Assembly: GCA_016218825.1 (NCBI GenBank)
Contig: JACRCV010000008.1
Location: forward strand, 1 to 64,000
Source of the DNA: Deltaproteobacteria bacterium
GTDB taxonomy: Bacteria > Myxococcota > XYA12-FULL-58-9
Direction of reading: 5' to 3'
DNA length: 64,000 bases
The notes under the pieces were generated by a model. The model was not told where the DNA came from. It worked only from the letters and a program-made list of their open reading frames with translations, and made no database searches. This document shows positions 16,412 to 24,360 of the stretch, one piece after another. Numbering within the stretch: position 1 is the first letter of the stretch; every line of letters begins with the position of its first letter. The position numbers and the translations under genes are program-made.

Positions 16412-18001
16412 ATGCTGCCCAAAGACAAAGAGCGGGTGCTGGTCGAGATCGTTGAGCGGGTGCTCAGCGCCTACCACGACGGCGCTGCCGTCGAGCGCGC
16501 GATCTACGACACCCTCTACGAGGAGCGCCGCCGCCTCGAGACCGAGCGCGACCGCAAAGAGGCCGCGCGCCAGCGGGCGTTCTACGACCGGATCTACAGT
16601 GATGCGAACGGCGCCGCCCCGGAGGTCCAAAGGCGCCTGCTCAAGGAGATCGTCCGGGCGTTCGCCGCCGAGGTCGCCGGCCACTTCGATCCGCGGATCT
16701 ACGCCGCCGCCACCCGCTTGATCCCGCCCGCCCTGAGCGTGCTCTTGAACGCCGCGAGCCCGTTGCGGCTCCTGACCGCCGCGACCACCGGCTTCGCCAA
16801 CCTCGAGGACCAGCTGCGCGTCGAAGGCGAGGTCGAGACCCTGCAGCACCTCGCGACCCTCGGCACCACGGTGCTCGTCCCCACCCACCTCTCGAACCTC
16901 GACAGCATCGTCATCGGCTACGCCCTGCACCGCATGGGCCTGCCGCCCTACATCTACGGCGCCGGCCTGAACCTGTTTCACAACAAGCTCATCGGCTTCT
17001 TCATGCACCACCTCGGGGCCTACAAGGTCGACCGGCGCAAGAAGGCCCTGCTCTATAAGGACGTCCTGAAGACCTACGCCGGCTGCACCCTCGAGGCCGG
17101 CTACCACAACCTGTTCTTCCCCGGCGGCACCCGCAGCCGCAACGGCGGCGTCGAGAACCACCTGAAGCTCGGCCTGCTCGGCATGGGCTTGAGCGCCTAC
17201 GTCCACAACCTCGCGGCCGGCAAGGCCAAGCCCGACATCTTCGTGGTGCCGTGCACCTTGAACTACCAGCTGGTGCTCGAGGCCGAGACCCTGATCGACG
17301 ACCACCTCAAGGAGGTCGGCAAGAGTCGCTACATCATCGAGGACGACGAGTTCTCAAAGCCGCGCCGGATCTTGGACTTCATCGAAAAGCTCTTGTCGCT
17401 CAACTCCAGGATCCATCTGGTGATCTCGCGCCCCCTCGACGTCTTCGGCAACGAGGTCGACGACGACGGCCACTCCAAGGACAGCCGCGGCCGGCGCCTC
17501 GACCGCACCCGCTACGTGGCAAGAGACGGCGGTGTCGGCCTCGACCCGCAGCGCGACGCCGAGTACACCCACGAGCTCGCCGACAGCGTCCGCAAGGCCT
17601 ACCGGCGCGACACCTTGGTGAGCTCGACGCACGCCCTCGCCTACACCGTGTTTCGCCTGCTTCGCGCCCGCAACCCGGAGGTTGACCTCTACAAGCTCTT
17701 GCGCACCGGCGGCAAAGAGACGAGCTTCAGCGCCATCGAGGTCTACGAGCGGCTGGAGCGGCTGCTCGACCAGCTGCGCCGCCTCGCCGCCGACGGCCGG
17801 CTGTGGCTCGACGACACCCTCGCCAAGAAGGACACCGTGGCGGTCGCGAACGACGCCCTCGCGCACCTGATGAGCTATCACCGCCACCCGGCGGTGGTGC
17901 GCCGCGGTGACCGCCTGTTCCACGAGGACCGCAACCTGCTGCTCTACTACCACAACCGCCTCGACTCGCTCGGCCTCCCCGGCCTCGAGGTGCCCCGATG
18001 A
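16412..18001 (+). CDS. Glycerol-3-phosphate acyltransferase-like protein (PlsB/PlsC superfamily)
   Basis: The 529-residue enzyme has the acyltransferase H-x4-D motif at H159-D164 (PTHLSNLDS) and a later FFPGGTRSR block near 235-242 for phosphate binding, plus FVVPCTLNYQ. Acyltransferases of this type transfer a fatty acyl chain to glycerol-3-phosphate or lysophosphatidate at the inner membrane. The long, helical N- and C-terminal flanks resemble PlsB rather than the short PlsC. Direct coupling to gpsA, which makes glycerol-3-phosphate, supports the first acylation step. The canonical FPEGTRS motif has Gly in place of Glu. Confidence 0.87.
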   Translation: MLPKDKERVLVEIVERVLSAYHDGAAVERAIYDTLYEERRRLETERDRKEAARQRAFYDRIYSDANGAAPEVQRRLLKEIVRAFAAEVAGHFDPRIYAAATRLIPPALSVLLNAASPLRLLTAATTGFANLEDQLRVEGEVETLQHLATLGTTVLVPTHLSNLDSIVIGYALHRMGLPPYIYGAGLNLFHNKLIGFFMHHLGAYKVDRRKKALLYKDVLKTYAGCTLEAGYHNLFFPGGTRSRNGGVENHLKLGLLGMGLSAYVHNLAAGKAKPDIFVVPCTLNYQLVLEAETLIDDHLKEVGKSRYIIEDDEFSKPRRILDFIEKLLSLNSRIHLVISRPLDVFGNEVDDDGHSKDSRGRRLDRTRYVARDGGVGLDPQRDAEYTHELADSVRKAYRRDTLVSSTHALAYTVFRLLRARNPEVDLYKLLRTGGKETSFSAIEVYERLERLLDQLRRLAADGRLWLDDTLAKKDTVAVANDALAHLMSYHRHPAVVRRGDRLFHEDRNLLLYYHNRLDSLGLPGLEVPR

Positions 18002-19023
18002 GCGCCGCCGGTCGCATCGACGCGCTGGTGCTCGGCGGCGGCAGCTTCGGCACCGCGCTCGCGAACCTCCTCGCCGGGCTCGGGCGCCACGTGGTGTTGT
18101 GGGTGCGGCGGCCGGAGCAAGCCGACGAGATCAACACCCGGCACCAGAACCGCCGCTACGTGCCCGACGTCAGCTTGGCGCCGAACCTGGTCGCGACCGC
18201 CGAGCTCGCGCCGGCGCTGGCGGCGGCGCCGTTGGTGCTGATGAGCGTGCCGTCGCGGTCGTTTCGCGAGGTGGCGCACGCGGTCGGTGAGACCATCCGC
18301 GGCGATCAGATCTTGGTGCACACCACCAAGGGCATCGAGATCGGCAGCGGCAGGCGGATGTCGGAGATACTGCGCGAAGAGACCTGCGCCTTGAAGCTCG
18401 GGGTGCTCTCCGGGCCGAACCTCGCCGGTGAGATCTTCGCCGGCCACCCGGCCGGCGCGCTCGTCGCCTCGCGCTACGACGAGGTCGTCCGTGCAACCCA
18501 GGGCCTGTTCGCCGGTGGCTGGCTCCGGGTCTACGGCGGCAGAGACGTGATCGGCACCGAGATCGGCGGGTCGTTCAAGAACATCATCGCCATCGCCTCC
18601 GGCGTCGCCGACGGCCTCAGCCTCGGCGACAACACCAAGGCGCTGTTGATGACCCGCGGCCTGTCGGAGATGGCGCAGCTCGGGGTCAGCGCCGGCGCCG
18701 ACGTCTTCACCTTCGGGGGGCTCGCGGGCATCGGCGATCTGATCGCCACCTGCGCCTCGCCGCTGTCGCGCAACCATCAGGTGGGGCTGCGGCTCGGCAA
18801 GGGCGAGGCGATTCAGGCGATCTTGAACAGCATGGTGCACGTCGCCGAAGGGGTGCCGACCGCGCGCGCGGTGCACGAGCACGCCAAGACGCGCGGCCTC
18901 GACCTGCCGATCGTCGCTGCGGTGTTCGCGATGGTCCACGAGGGCCTGACGGCCAAGGCGGCGGTGGCGACGCTGATGGCGCGACCGGTGGGCGAAGAGC
19001 TCGCGCAGCTGAGGTACCGCTGA
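17998..19023 (+). CDS. gpsA: Glycerol-3-phosphate dehydrogenase [NAD(P)+]
   Basis: The 341-residue enzyme reduces dihydroxyacetone phosphate to sn-glycerol-3-phosphate for membrane lipid synthesis. It shows the Rossmann motif GGGSFGTALA (from residue 13), SVPSRSF, the HTTKGIE loop, LSGPNLAGEI, the catalytic Lys region GGSFKNIIAIASG (Lys near 194), and GLAGIGDLIATCASPLSRN. Cytoplasmic. The start overlaps the acyltransferase stop (ATGA) and its own stop overlaps the next ATG (TGATG), so the three genes are translationally coupled. Confidence 0.96.
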   Translation: MSAAGRIDALVLGGGSFGTALANLLAGLGRHVVLWVRRPEQADEINTRHQNRRYVPDVSLAPNLVATAELAPALAAAPLVLMSVPSRSFREVAHAVGETIRGDQILVHTTKGIEIGSGRRMSEILREETCALKLGVLSGPNLAGEIFAGHPAGALVASRYDEVVRATQGLFAGGWLRVYGGRDVIGTEIGGSFKNIIAIASGVADGLSLGDNTKALLMTRGLSEMAQLGVSAGADVFTFGGLAGIGDLIATCASPLSRNHQVGLRLGKGEAIQAILNSMVHVAEGVPTARAVHEHAKTRGLDLPIVAAVFAMVHEGLTAKAAVATLMARPVGEELAQLRYR

Positions 19024-19916
19024 TGTCGGGCACCGCCTATCCGTTGTTCGTCGACGACCAGCGCACGCTCCTTGCCGATTACGCCGGCAACGTCTTCGTC
19101 TGGGACGTCGACAAGACCTACCTCTCGACCCACTTCTCGTCGGTGCGCGGTCTGTTGCGCATCCCGATCGAGTTCGCGGTGGACAAGCGCGCGATCCCCG
19201 GCATGCCCGAGGTGCTGCGCGGCCTGCGCTACGGCCCCGGCGCGCACTACGCCTGCGTGCCGCTCTACTTCCTCACCGCGAGCCCGCGGCAGCTGCATCG
19301 GGTGTTGGCGCACAAGATGATGCTCGACGGCGTCGAGCACGACGGCATCATCTTCAAGGACTGGACCAAGGCGGTGCTCGGCTTGCGGCCCGGACGCCTG
19401 CGCGAGCAGGTCGGCTTCAAGCTCGCGGCGCTGCTCACCACCCGGGCGCGGCGCCCGAACGCGGTCGAGTACCTGTTCGGCGACGACACCGAGGCCGACG
19501 CCGAGGCGTTCTACCTCTACGCCGAGATCCTCTCCGGCCGCCTCAAGGCCGAGGAGCAAGACCGGGCGATGGCGCAAGCCGGCGTCGCCGCCGATGATCG
19601 CGCCTGTGTCGCGGCGCTCGTCAGGCAGCTGCCGCCGCACCCGAAGGGCTCGGTCGGGCGGGCCTTCATTCACCTGGAGCAGCACACGCCGCCGTCGTTC
19701 TTCGACAAGTACCGCGGCCTGGTGACGCCGGTCGCCGGTGCCTTTCAGCTGGCGCTGTGCCTGTTCGACCTCGACCTGGTCGCCGCCCGTACCGTCGTCG
19801 AGTGCGGAAGGGCGACGGCGGCGGCAAACCCGAGCTGGGATCGAGAGGCGCAGCTGACGGACGCCAGGGAGCGCGGCCTGGTCAGCGCGTCGAAGCTCGA
19901 GGCGCTCGGCCGGTGA
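19023..19916 (+). CDS. App1-like phosphatidate phosphatase (DUF2183-type)
   Basis: This 297-residue protein has a HAD-type DxDxT motif (WDVDKT, D28/D30), the substrate loop YFLTASPRQLHRVL, DWTKAVLG and the acidic motif FGDDTEADAEAFYLYA. This is the pattern of the catalytic domain of App1/LNS2 phosphatases, which turn phosphatidate into diacylglycerol. Position after an acyltransferase and GpsA fits a lipid role. There is no membrane segment. The last 35 bp overlap the convergent glycosyltransferase gene. Substrate is inferred from family and context. Confidence 0.8.
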   Translation: MSGTAYPLFVDDQRTLLADYAGNVFVWDVDKTYLSTHFSSVRGLLRIPIEFAVDKRAIPGMPEVLRGLRYGPGAHYACVPLYFLTASPRQLHRVLAHKMMLDGVEHDGIIFKDWTKAVLGLRPGRLREQVGFKLAALLTTRARRPNAVEYLFGDDTEADAEAFYLYAEILSGRLKAEEQDRAMAQAGVAADDRACVAALVRQLPPHPKGSVGRAFIHLEQHTPPSFFDKYRGLVTPVAGAFQLALCLFDLDLVAARTVVECGRATAAANPSWDREAQLTDARERGLVSASKLEALGR

Positions 19917-20682
19917 GGCTCTGGAGGCGCGCCCGGGCCGCGGCGCTCAAGTAACGCACCCCGCGGCGACCGTAGTCCGAGAGGGCGCTCGCGGTCTTGG
20001 ACTTGCCGTGCTGCCGGGCCCGGATCTGATAGGCGACCTCGACGACCTTGGCGCCGCGCCGCTCGAGCTCGGTCCACAGGCCGATGAAGTACTCGCCGTG
20101 GTCGCCCTGGAGGCGGACGCTCACCGCGAGGTCACGGCGCAACACGACGAAGCCGCTGGTGTAGTCGTGGACACCATCGCCGATCAGGGCCGGCAAGATC
20201 GCGGCGTTCAGCGCCCAGCTGAGCGCCACCCCGACCCACGAGTCCTCGCTGTTCTGCACGTTCTTGAGCGCCTTCATCCGGCCGCGGAAGCCCTCGGCCT
20301 CTTGCCCTTTGATGCCGCCGCCCATGACGAAGCGCGAGCCGATGGCGGCGTCGGCCCCGGCCTCGACCGCGGCGACGAGGCGCGCCAGGTCGGCGGGGGC
20401 CATCGCCAGATCGGCGTCCATCCAACCGACCAGCTCGCTCTTCGCGGCGAGGATGCCTTCTTGCAGGGCGGCGGTGAGCGACGGCGGCCCGGAGCGCACG
20501 AACAGTCGGACCCGGGGCTCGGCGGCGCTAAGGTCTCTGACCACCTCGTGGGTGCCGTCGGTGGAGCCGTCGTCGAGCACCAAGATCTCGGCGAGCTGCG
20601 GCACGGTCAAGAGCAGCTCGGGGATCAGCACCTCGAGGTTGTCGCGCTCGTTCAGGGTCGGCAGGATCAGCGACAGCTTCAT
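19882..20682 (-). CDS. Family 2 glycosyltransferase (polyprenyl-phosphate hexosyltransferase, Dpm1-like)
   Basis: The 266-residue GT-A enzyme begins MKLSLILPTLNERDNLEVLI and has VLDDGSTDGTHEVV, the metal site WMDADLAMAP and GSRFVMGGG, all typical of dolichol/polyprenyl-phosphate mannosyltransferases. The tail (QHGKSKTASALSDYGRRGVRYL) matches the Dpm1 end without the extra membrane helices. The ATG at 20682 begins the fold; the ORF track runs 320 codons further upstream through non-coding sequence. It would charge a lipid carrier with a sugar on the cytoplasmic face. Confidence 0.88.
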   Translation of the reverse strand: MKLSLILPTLNERDNLEVLIPELLLTVPQLAEILVLDDGSTDGTHEVVRDLSAAEPRVRLFVRSGPPSLTAALQEGILAAKSELVGWMDADLAMAPADLARLVAAVEAGADAAIGSRFVMGGGIKGQEAEGFRGRMKALKNVQNSEDSWVGVALSWALNAAILPALIGDGVHDYTSGFVVLRRDLAVSVRLQGDHGEYFIGLWTELERRGAKVVEVAYQIRARQHGKSKTASALSDYGRRGVRYLSAAARARLQSLTGRAPRASTR

Positions 20683-20723
20683 GGCCGCAGAGACTAGCCC
20701 AGACCCGCCCCGAGACCAACCCT

Positions 20724-20745
20724 GCGCCGCCGCCCGGGGCGGCGC
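20724..20745. other. GC hairpin between divergent genes
   Basis: An 8-bp perfect stem gcgccgcc/ggcggcgc with a six-base loop lies in the 129-bp gap between the divergent glycosyltransferase and lipoprotein genes. It resembles the stem of the dispersed repeat but lacks the flanking modules. Both genes point away, so it is not a terminator; a leader structure or regulator site is possible. Confidence 0.4.
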
Positions 20746-20811
20746 GGCCGGTGACGGCGAGCTGCCCTGCCGCTTTGGGACGTGATACAACCCACCGCGC
20801 ACGGAGGGGCG

Positions 20812-21522
20812 ATGAGATCTCACGCAAGCATCGCGATGGTCGCCGGCGCCGTAGGCTTGGCGCTCGGCACGACGGCCTGCGGCAGCGACTCGCTGCACGA
20901 CGCCTGCAAGTACACCGAGAGCGCCTTCGACATCGAAGAGGTGTCGGTGCTCGAGGACGCGACCGGCTGGCCCGGCTACCACGACGCGGTGGCGCTGACC
21001 TATGACACCAGCCGGCTGCCGGCGAACGGGACCTGGCGGGTGTCGCAGGTCGACGTGCTGGTGATGATCGGCGCCTCGGTGTTCTCGACTTTTCCGCCCG
21101 GGCTGCAGCTCGGCGTCGAGGTCTTCGACGGCACCACGCCGAGCCCGGCGTACGCAACCACCGTATGGCAAACGCTCGACAAGGCGGCGCTCTCCTTCAC
21201 GCCGGTGACCCTGACCAACCCGAGCGAGGCGCTGGAGAACGAGCAGATGCGCGCCTGGTGGACCTTCGACTTCGCGGCGGTGGCGCCCGCCGCCGGCATG
21301 CAGAGCGCGAGCTACATCGCCGGGGTCGTCTGGCCGGGGAGCGGCGCGATGATCAAGACCGGCTACTCGAACTTCAACCGCGCCTGCAACAAGAACTGGA
21401 CCGACTACGCCGACGGCCGTGGCTTCGTGATGAACGGCCTCACCGGCGGCGAGGTGTGCAGCTGGCCGATGCTGCGCGTCAAGGTCGAGGTCACCGATCC
21501 CGCCGGCAAGTGCCAGCACTGA
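20812..21522 (+). CDS. Lipoprotein of unknown function
   Basis: Starting at the ATG after GGAGGGG, the product is 236 residues with a lipoprotein signal (GLALGTTAC). The mature part looks like a beta-rich secreted domain (VALTYDTSRLPANGTWRVSQVDVLVMIG, PGLQLGVEVFDG, VTLTNPSEALENEQMRAWW) with several cysteines. No family recognised. Cys-poor core with C-terminal SWPMLRVKVEVTDPAGKCQH. Probably on the cell surface or in the periplasm. Confidence 0.8.
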   Translation: MRSHASIAMVAGAVGLALGTTACGSDSLHDACKYTESAFDIEEVSVLEDATGWPGYHDAVALTYDTSRLPANGTWRVSQVDVLVMIGASVFSTFPPGLQLGVEVFDGTTPSPAYATTVWQTLDKAALSFTPVTLTNPSEALENEQMRAWWTFDFAAVAPAAGMQSASYIAGVVWPGSGAMIKTGYSNFNRACNKNWTDYADGRGFVMNGLTGGEVCSWPMLRVKVEVTDPAGKCQH

Positions 21523-21546
21523 GGCACGCCAACATCGGGTTGATGC

Positions 21547-21756
21547 GTTCCCCTCGCCCCCACCCGGGGGGCGGGCACCGAGCAGCTGGCTTTGCCAGTG
21601 CGCGGTGCGGGGGCACGGGGGGACGCAGAGCCGGCGCTCCACCTTCGGCGTGGTCCGCGGACGGAGTGCCGGCGGGCGGTCCCCCCGCTAGGTTGGCTGG
21701 GGGGGTGGGGAGCGTCGCCGCACCGGCGGCGCGGGAATCAAATGCAGGTGAAAGCA
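21547..21756 (+). repeat. GC-rich dispersed intergenic repeat, copy B (composite)
   Basis: The right end (21706-21750) repeats copy A closely: gtggggagcgtcgccgcacc, the same CAC-loop stem and GGGAATCAAA. The stem has one G-to-T change in its left arm (21715) that still pairs as G-U on the plus strand. The left end (cccctcgcccccacccgggg) is the inverted G-rich module. About 130 bp between them holds further short hairpins. It fills most of the 285-bp gap between the lipoprotein and cupin genes. Confidence 0.72.
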
Positions 21757-21807
21757 GTCCAGCCCGTGCGTGCCTTTCGCCCCCGGAGCTGCTAGCTTCG
21801 GCGGCCG

Positions 21808-22209
21808 ATGACGGTCGCCGAGTCCATCGAAGCCGAAGGCCGGGTGTTGGCCTTCGTGATCCGCGCCCACGCCGAGACCACCGCGACCACCTTCGTGACC
21901 TCGCCGGAGATGAACTTCCAGGCGGGCTTCATCGTGCACCCGCAGGGCCACAAGATCCCCCGCCACCGCCACCCCGCGATCCGCCGCGAGGTCGCCGGCA
22001 CCGCCGAAGCGCTGCTCGTGCGTCGCGGTCGCTGCCGGGTCGACTTCTACGACGGCCAGGAGCGCCCGGTGACCTCGCGCGAGCTGCGCGCCGGCGACGT
22101 CATGGTGTTGTTGTCCGGCGGCCACGGCTTCGAGATGCTCGAGGACACGGTGCTGTTGGAGATCAAACAGGGCCCGTACACCGCGGCGTCGGACAAAGAG
22201 CGCTTCTGA
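21808..22209 (+). CDS. Cupin-domain protein of a polysaccharide/amino-sugar cassette
   Basis: The 133-residue protein has a cupin metal-site pattern (HKIPRHRHPAIRREVAGT, then GDVMVLLSGGHGFEM) and ends LLEIKQGPYTAASDKERF. Small cupins with this GGHGFEMLE...KQGPY ending are often next to DegT-type aminotransferases in surface-sugar loci, as here (3-bp gap). By analogy with the sugar 3,4-ketoisomerases it may act on a nucleotide-linked keto-sugar, but its catalytic His pattern differs and the role is inferred. Confidence 0.78.
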   Translation: MTVAESIEAEGRVLAFVIRAHAETTATTFVTSPEMNFQAGFIVHPQGHKIPRHRHPAIRREVAGTAEALLVRRGRCRVDFYDGQERPVTSRELRAGDVMVLLSGGHGFEMLEDTVLLEIKQGPYTAASDKERF

Positions 22210-22212
22210 CCC

Positions 22213-23346
22213 ATGATCCCCGTCAACACCCCGCTCTTGGGCGCCCGCGAGCTCGAGCTGGTCTCGGAGTGCGTGCGTGACGGTTGGATCTCGTCGGTCG
22301 GCAAGTTCATCACCCAGTTCGAAGAGGGCTGGGCGCGCTACTGCGAGCGCAAGGCGGGCGTCGCGGTCGCCAACGGCACCGTGGCCCTCGAGCTCGCGCT
22401 CAAGTGCCTCGATCTCGCCCCCGGCGACGAAGTCATCCTGCCGAGCTTCACGATCATGTCCTGCGCCCTCGCGGTGCTCCGCCACGGCGCGGTGCCGGTC
22501 GTGGTCGACGCCGATCCCGAGACCTGGTGCATGGACCTGGACGCGCTCGAGAGCCGCCTGACCCCGAAGACCCGCGCCATCATGCCGGTGCACATCTACG
22601 GCCACCCGGTCGACATGGATCGAGTGACCGCCTTCGCCGCCGCGCATCGCCTGGCGATCGTCGAGGACGCCGCCGAGGCCCACGGCGCCCTGTACCTGGC
22701 GGCGCGCGGCACCGACGACGAGCGCTGGCGCAAGGCGGGCTCGTTCGGCGACGTCAGCTGCTTCTCGTTCTACGCCAACAAGCCGGTCACCACCGGCGAG
22801 GGCGGCATGCTGCTCTTCGACGACGACCGGCTCGCCCTGCGGGCGCGGTCGCTGCGCAACCTGGCGTTCGGCGCGCTGCGGCGCTTCGAGCACGAAGAGC
22901 TCGGCTACAACTACCGGATGACCAACCTGCAGGCGGCGCTCGGGGTCGCGCAGCTCGAGCGCATCGACGCCATCGTCGCGAAGAAACGCCAGGTGGGCCA
23001 CGGCTACCGCGAGCGCCTCGAGGGCTTGCCCGGGGTGCAGCTCCCGGTGGAGCGGCCGTGGGCGAAGAGCGTCTACTGGATGTACGGCCTGGTGTTGGAC
23101 GAGGCGACCGGCCTCGACGCGACGCGCTGTGCGGCGCGGCTCAAAGAGCGCGGCGTCGAGACCCGACCCTTCTTCCACGGTATCCACGCGCAGCCGGTGC
23201 TCAAGGCTCGGGGTCTGTTTCGCGACCTGAGGCTGCCGGTGACCGAGCGCTTGAGTCGCCAGGGGCTGTACCTGCCTTCCGGGCTCACGCTCGCTGAGCG
23301 CGACCTCGACCAGGTCGTCGCCGCGCTGCGCGAGGTGGTGCGATGA
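22213..23346 (+). CDS. DegT/DnrJ/EryC1/StrS family aminotransferase
   Basis: This 377-residue PLP enzyme opens MIPVNTPLLGARELELVSEC, typical of perosamine-synthase-like sugar aminotransferases. It contains VANGTVALELAL, PVHIYGHPVDMD, VEDAAEAHGA and the PLP lysine in SFYANKPVTTGEGG (K190), then YRMTNLQAALG. It would convert a nucleotide-linked 4-keto-sugar to the 4-amino sugar using glutamate. The next gene starts inside its stop codon. Confidence 0.92.
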   Translation: MIPVNTPLLGARELELVSECVRDGWISSVGKFITQFEEGWARYCERKAGVAVANGTVALELALKCLDLAPGDEVILPSFTIMSCALAVLRHGAVPVVVDADPETWCMDLDALESRLTPKTRAIMPVHIYGHPVDMDRVTAFAAAHRLAIVEDAAEAHGALYLAARGTDDERWRKAGSFGDVSCFSFYANKPVTTGEGGMLLFDDDRLALRARSLRNLAFGALRRFEHEELGYNYRMTNLQAALGVAQLERIDAIVAKKRQVGHGYRERLEGLPGVQLPVERPWAKSVYWMYGLVLDEATGLDATRCAARLKERGVETRPFFHGIHAQPVLKARGLFRDLRLPVTERLSRQGLYLPSGLTLAERDLDQVVAALREVVR

Positions 23347-24119
23347 CCGAGGTGTTCGGGGCCCACTACGCCGGCGCCTACGACGCGATCTACGGCCACA
23401 AGGACTACGCCGGTGAGTGCGACCTCGTCCTGCGCCTGGTCCAGAGGCACGGGGCGCCGCCCTGCGCGCACCTGCTGGATTTGGGCTGCGGCACCGGCCG
23501 CCACGCCGAGCTCTTCGCGGGCCGCGGTTACACGGTGGTCGGCGTCGACCGCTCCGAGGCGATGCTCGCCGCGGCGCGCCGCCGCTGCCCCAAAGGCGCG
23601 CGCTTCGTGTGCGGTGACACGCGGGAGGTCGTCGCCGGGGAGCCGGGCACCTTCGACGTCGCGGTGATGATGTTCGCGGTGTTGAGCTACCACACCGAGA
23701 ACCGGGACGTGCTCGCGGCGCTCCACAACGTCGCGCGCCATCTGCGCCGCGGCGGGTTGTTCGTCTTCGACGTCTGGTTCGGACCGGCGGTGCTCGTCGA
23801 GCGACCGGAGCGTCGCAGTCGGACGCTCACCGACGCCGCGGGTCGCACGATTCGGCGGACGGTGACCGCCGATCTGGACGTCATGCGGCACCGCTCCACC
23901 GTCAGCATCGACACCGAGATCTCGGCGGCCGACGCGCCGCCCTCCGTGAGCCACGAGGAGCACGCGATGCGCTTCTTCTTCCCGCTGGAGCTCGAGGCGC
24001 TCTTGGCGCAGGCCGGGCTGACGCTGCTGCAGCTCGGCAAGCTCCCGCAGGTGGACGAGACCCCGGACACCAGCTCCTGGAACGTGATCGGCGTCGCCCG
24101 CAAAGCCAGCCCGAGCTAG
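23343..24119 (+). CDS. SAM-dependent methyltransferase (possibly amino-sugar N-methyltransferase)
   Basis: The 258-residue class I methyltransferase has motif I LLDLGCGTGRHAELF (from residue 44), GVDRSEAML, FDVAVMMFAVLSYHTENRDV and LRRGGLFVFDVWFGPAV. That last block, and the overall length, resemble TylM1/DesVI-type sugar N,N-dimethyltransferases. ATGA coupling to the aminotransferase supports methylation of the amino group just introduced. Substrate inferred. Confidence 0.85.
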   Translation: MTEVFGAHYAGAYDAIYGHKDYAGECDLVLRLVQRHGAPPCAHLLDLGCGTGRHAELFAGRGYTVVGVDRSEAMLAAARRRCPKGARFVCGDTREVVAGEPGTFDVAVMMFAVLSYHTENRDVLAALHNVARHLRRGGLFVFDVWFGPAVLVERPERRSRTLTDAAGRTIRRTVTADLDVMRHRSTVSIDTEISAADAPPSVSHEEHAMRFFFPLELEALLAQAGLTLLQLGKLPQVDETPDTSSWNVIGVARKASPS

Positions 24120-24360
24120 CCCACCCCGGCGAAGGCCACGACGCCGTCGCCGACGACAGGAACCGTGGGCGTGCCAGGCAAAGCCCCCAAGGGCCGCAAG
24201 ACCCGACGCCGGCCGCGTATCCCGACGTTGACACCCGGCGCCGAAGATCGAGCGTAACTGCCCGTGCTCATTACGACGCGCGGGTGGTCCGCGTCTTGCA
24301 TTGGTGCACCGGCCGAAGGCCGAGCCTCGAGCGTTGAACGCAATACCGGTGGAGGGTGCG

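Noticed and set aside
21547-21756. CRISPR-like or tRNA-like structure in the gap before the cupin gene
   Set aside because: There is no regular repeat-spacer spacing and no cloverleaf; the sequence is explained by the dispersed repeat.
24228-24233. Consensus TTGACA upstream of the beta-propeller gene
   Set aside because: No acceptable -10 box lies 16-18 bp downstream.
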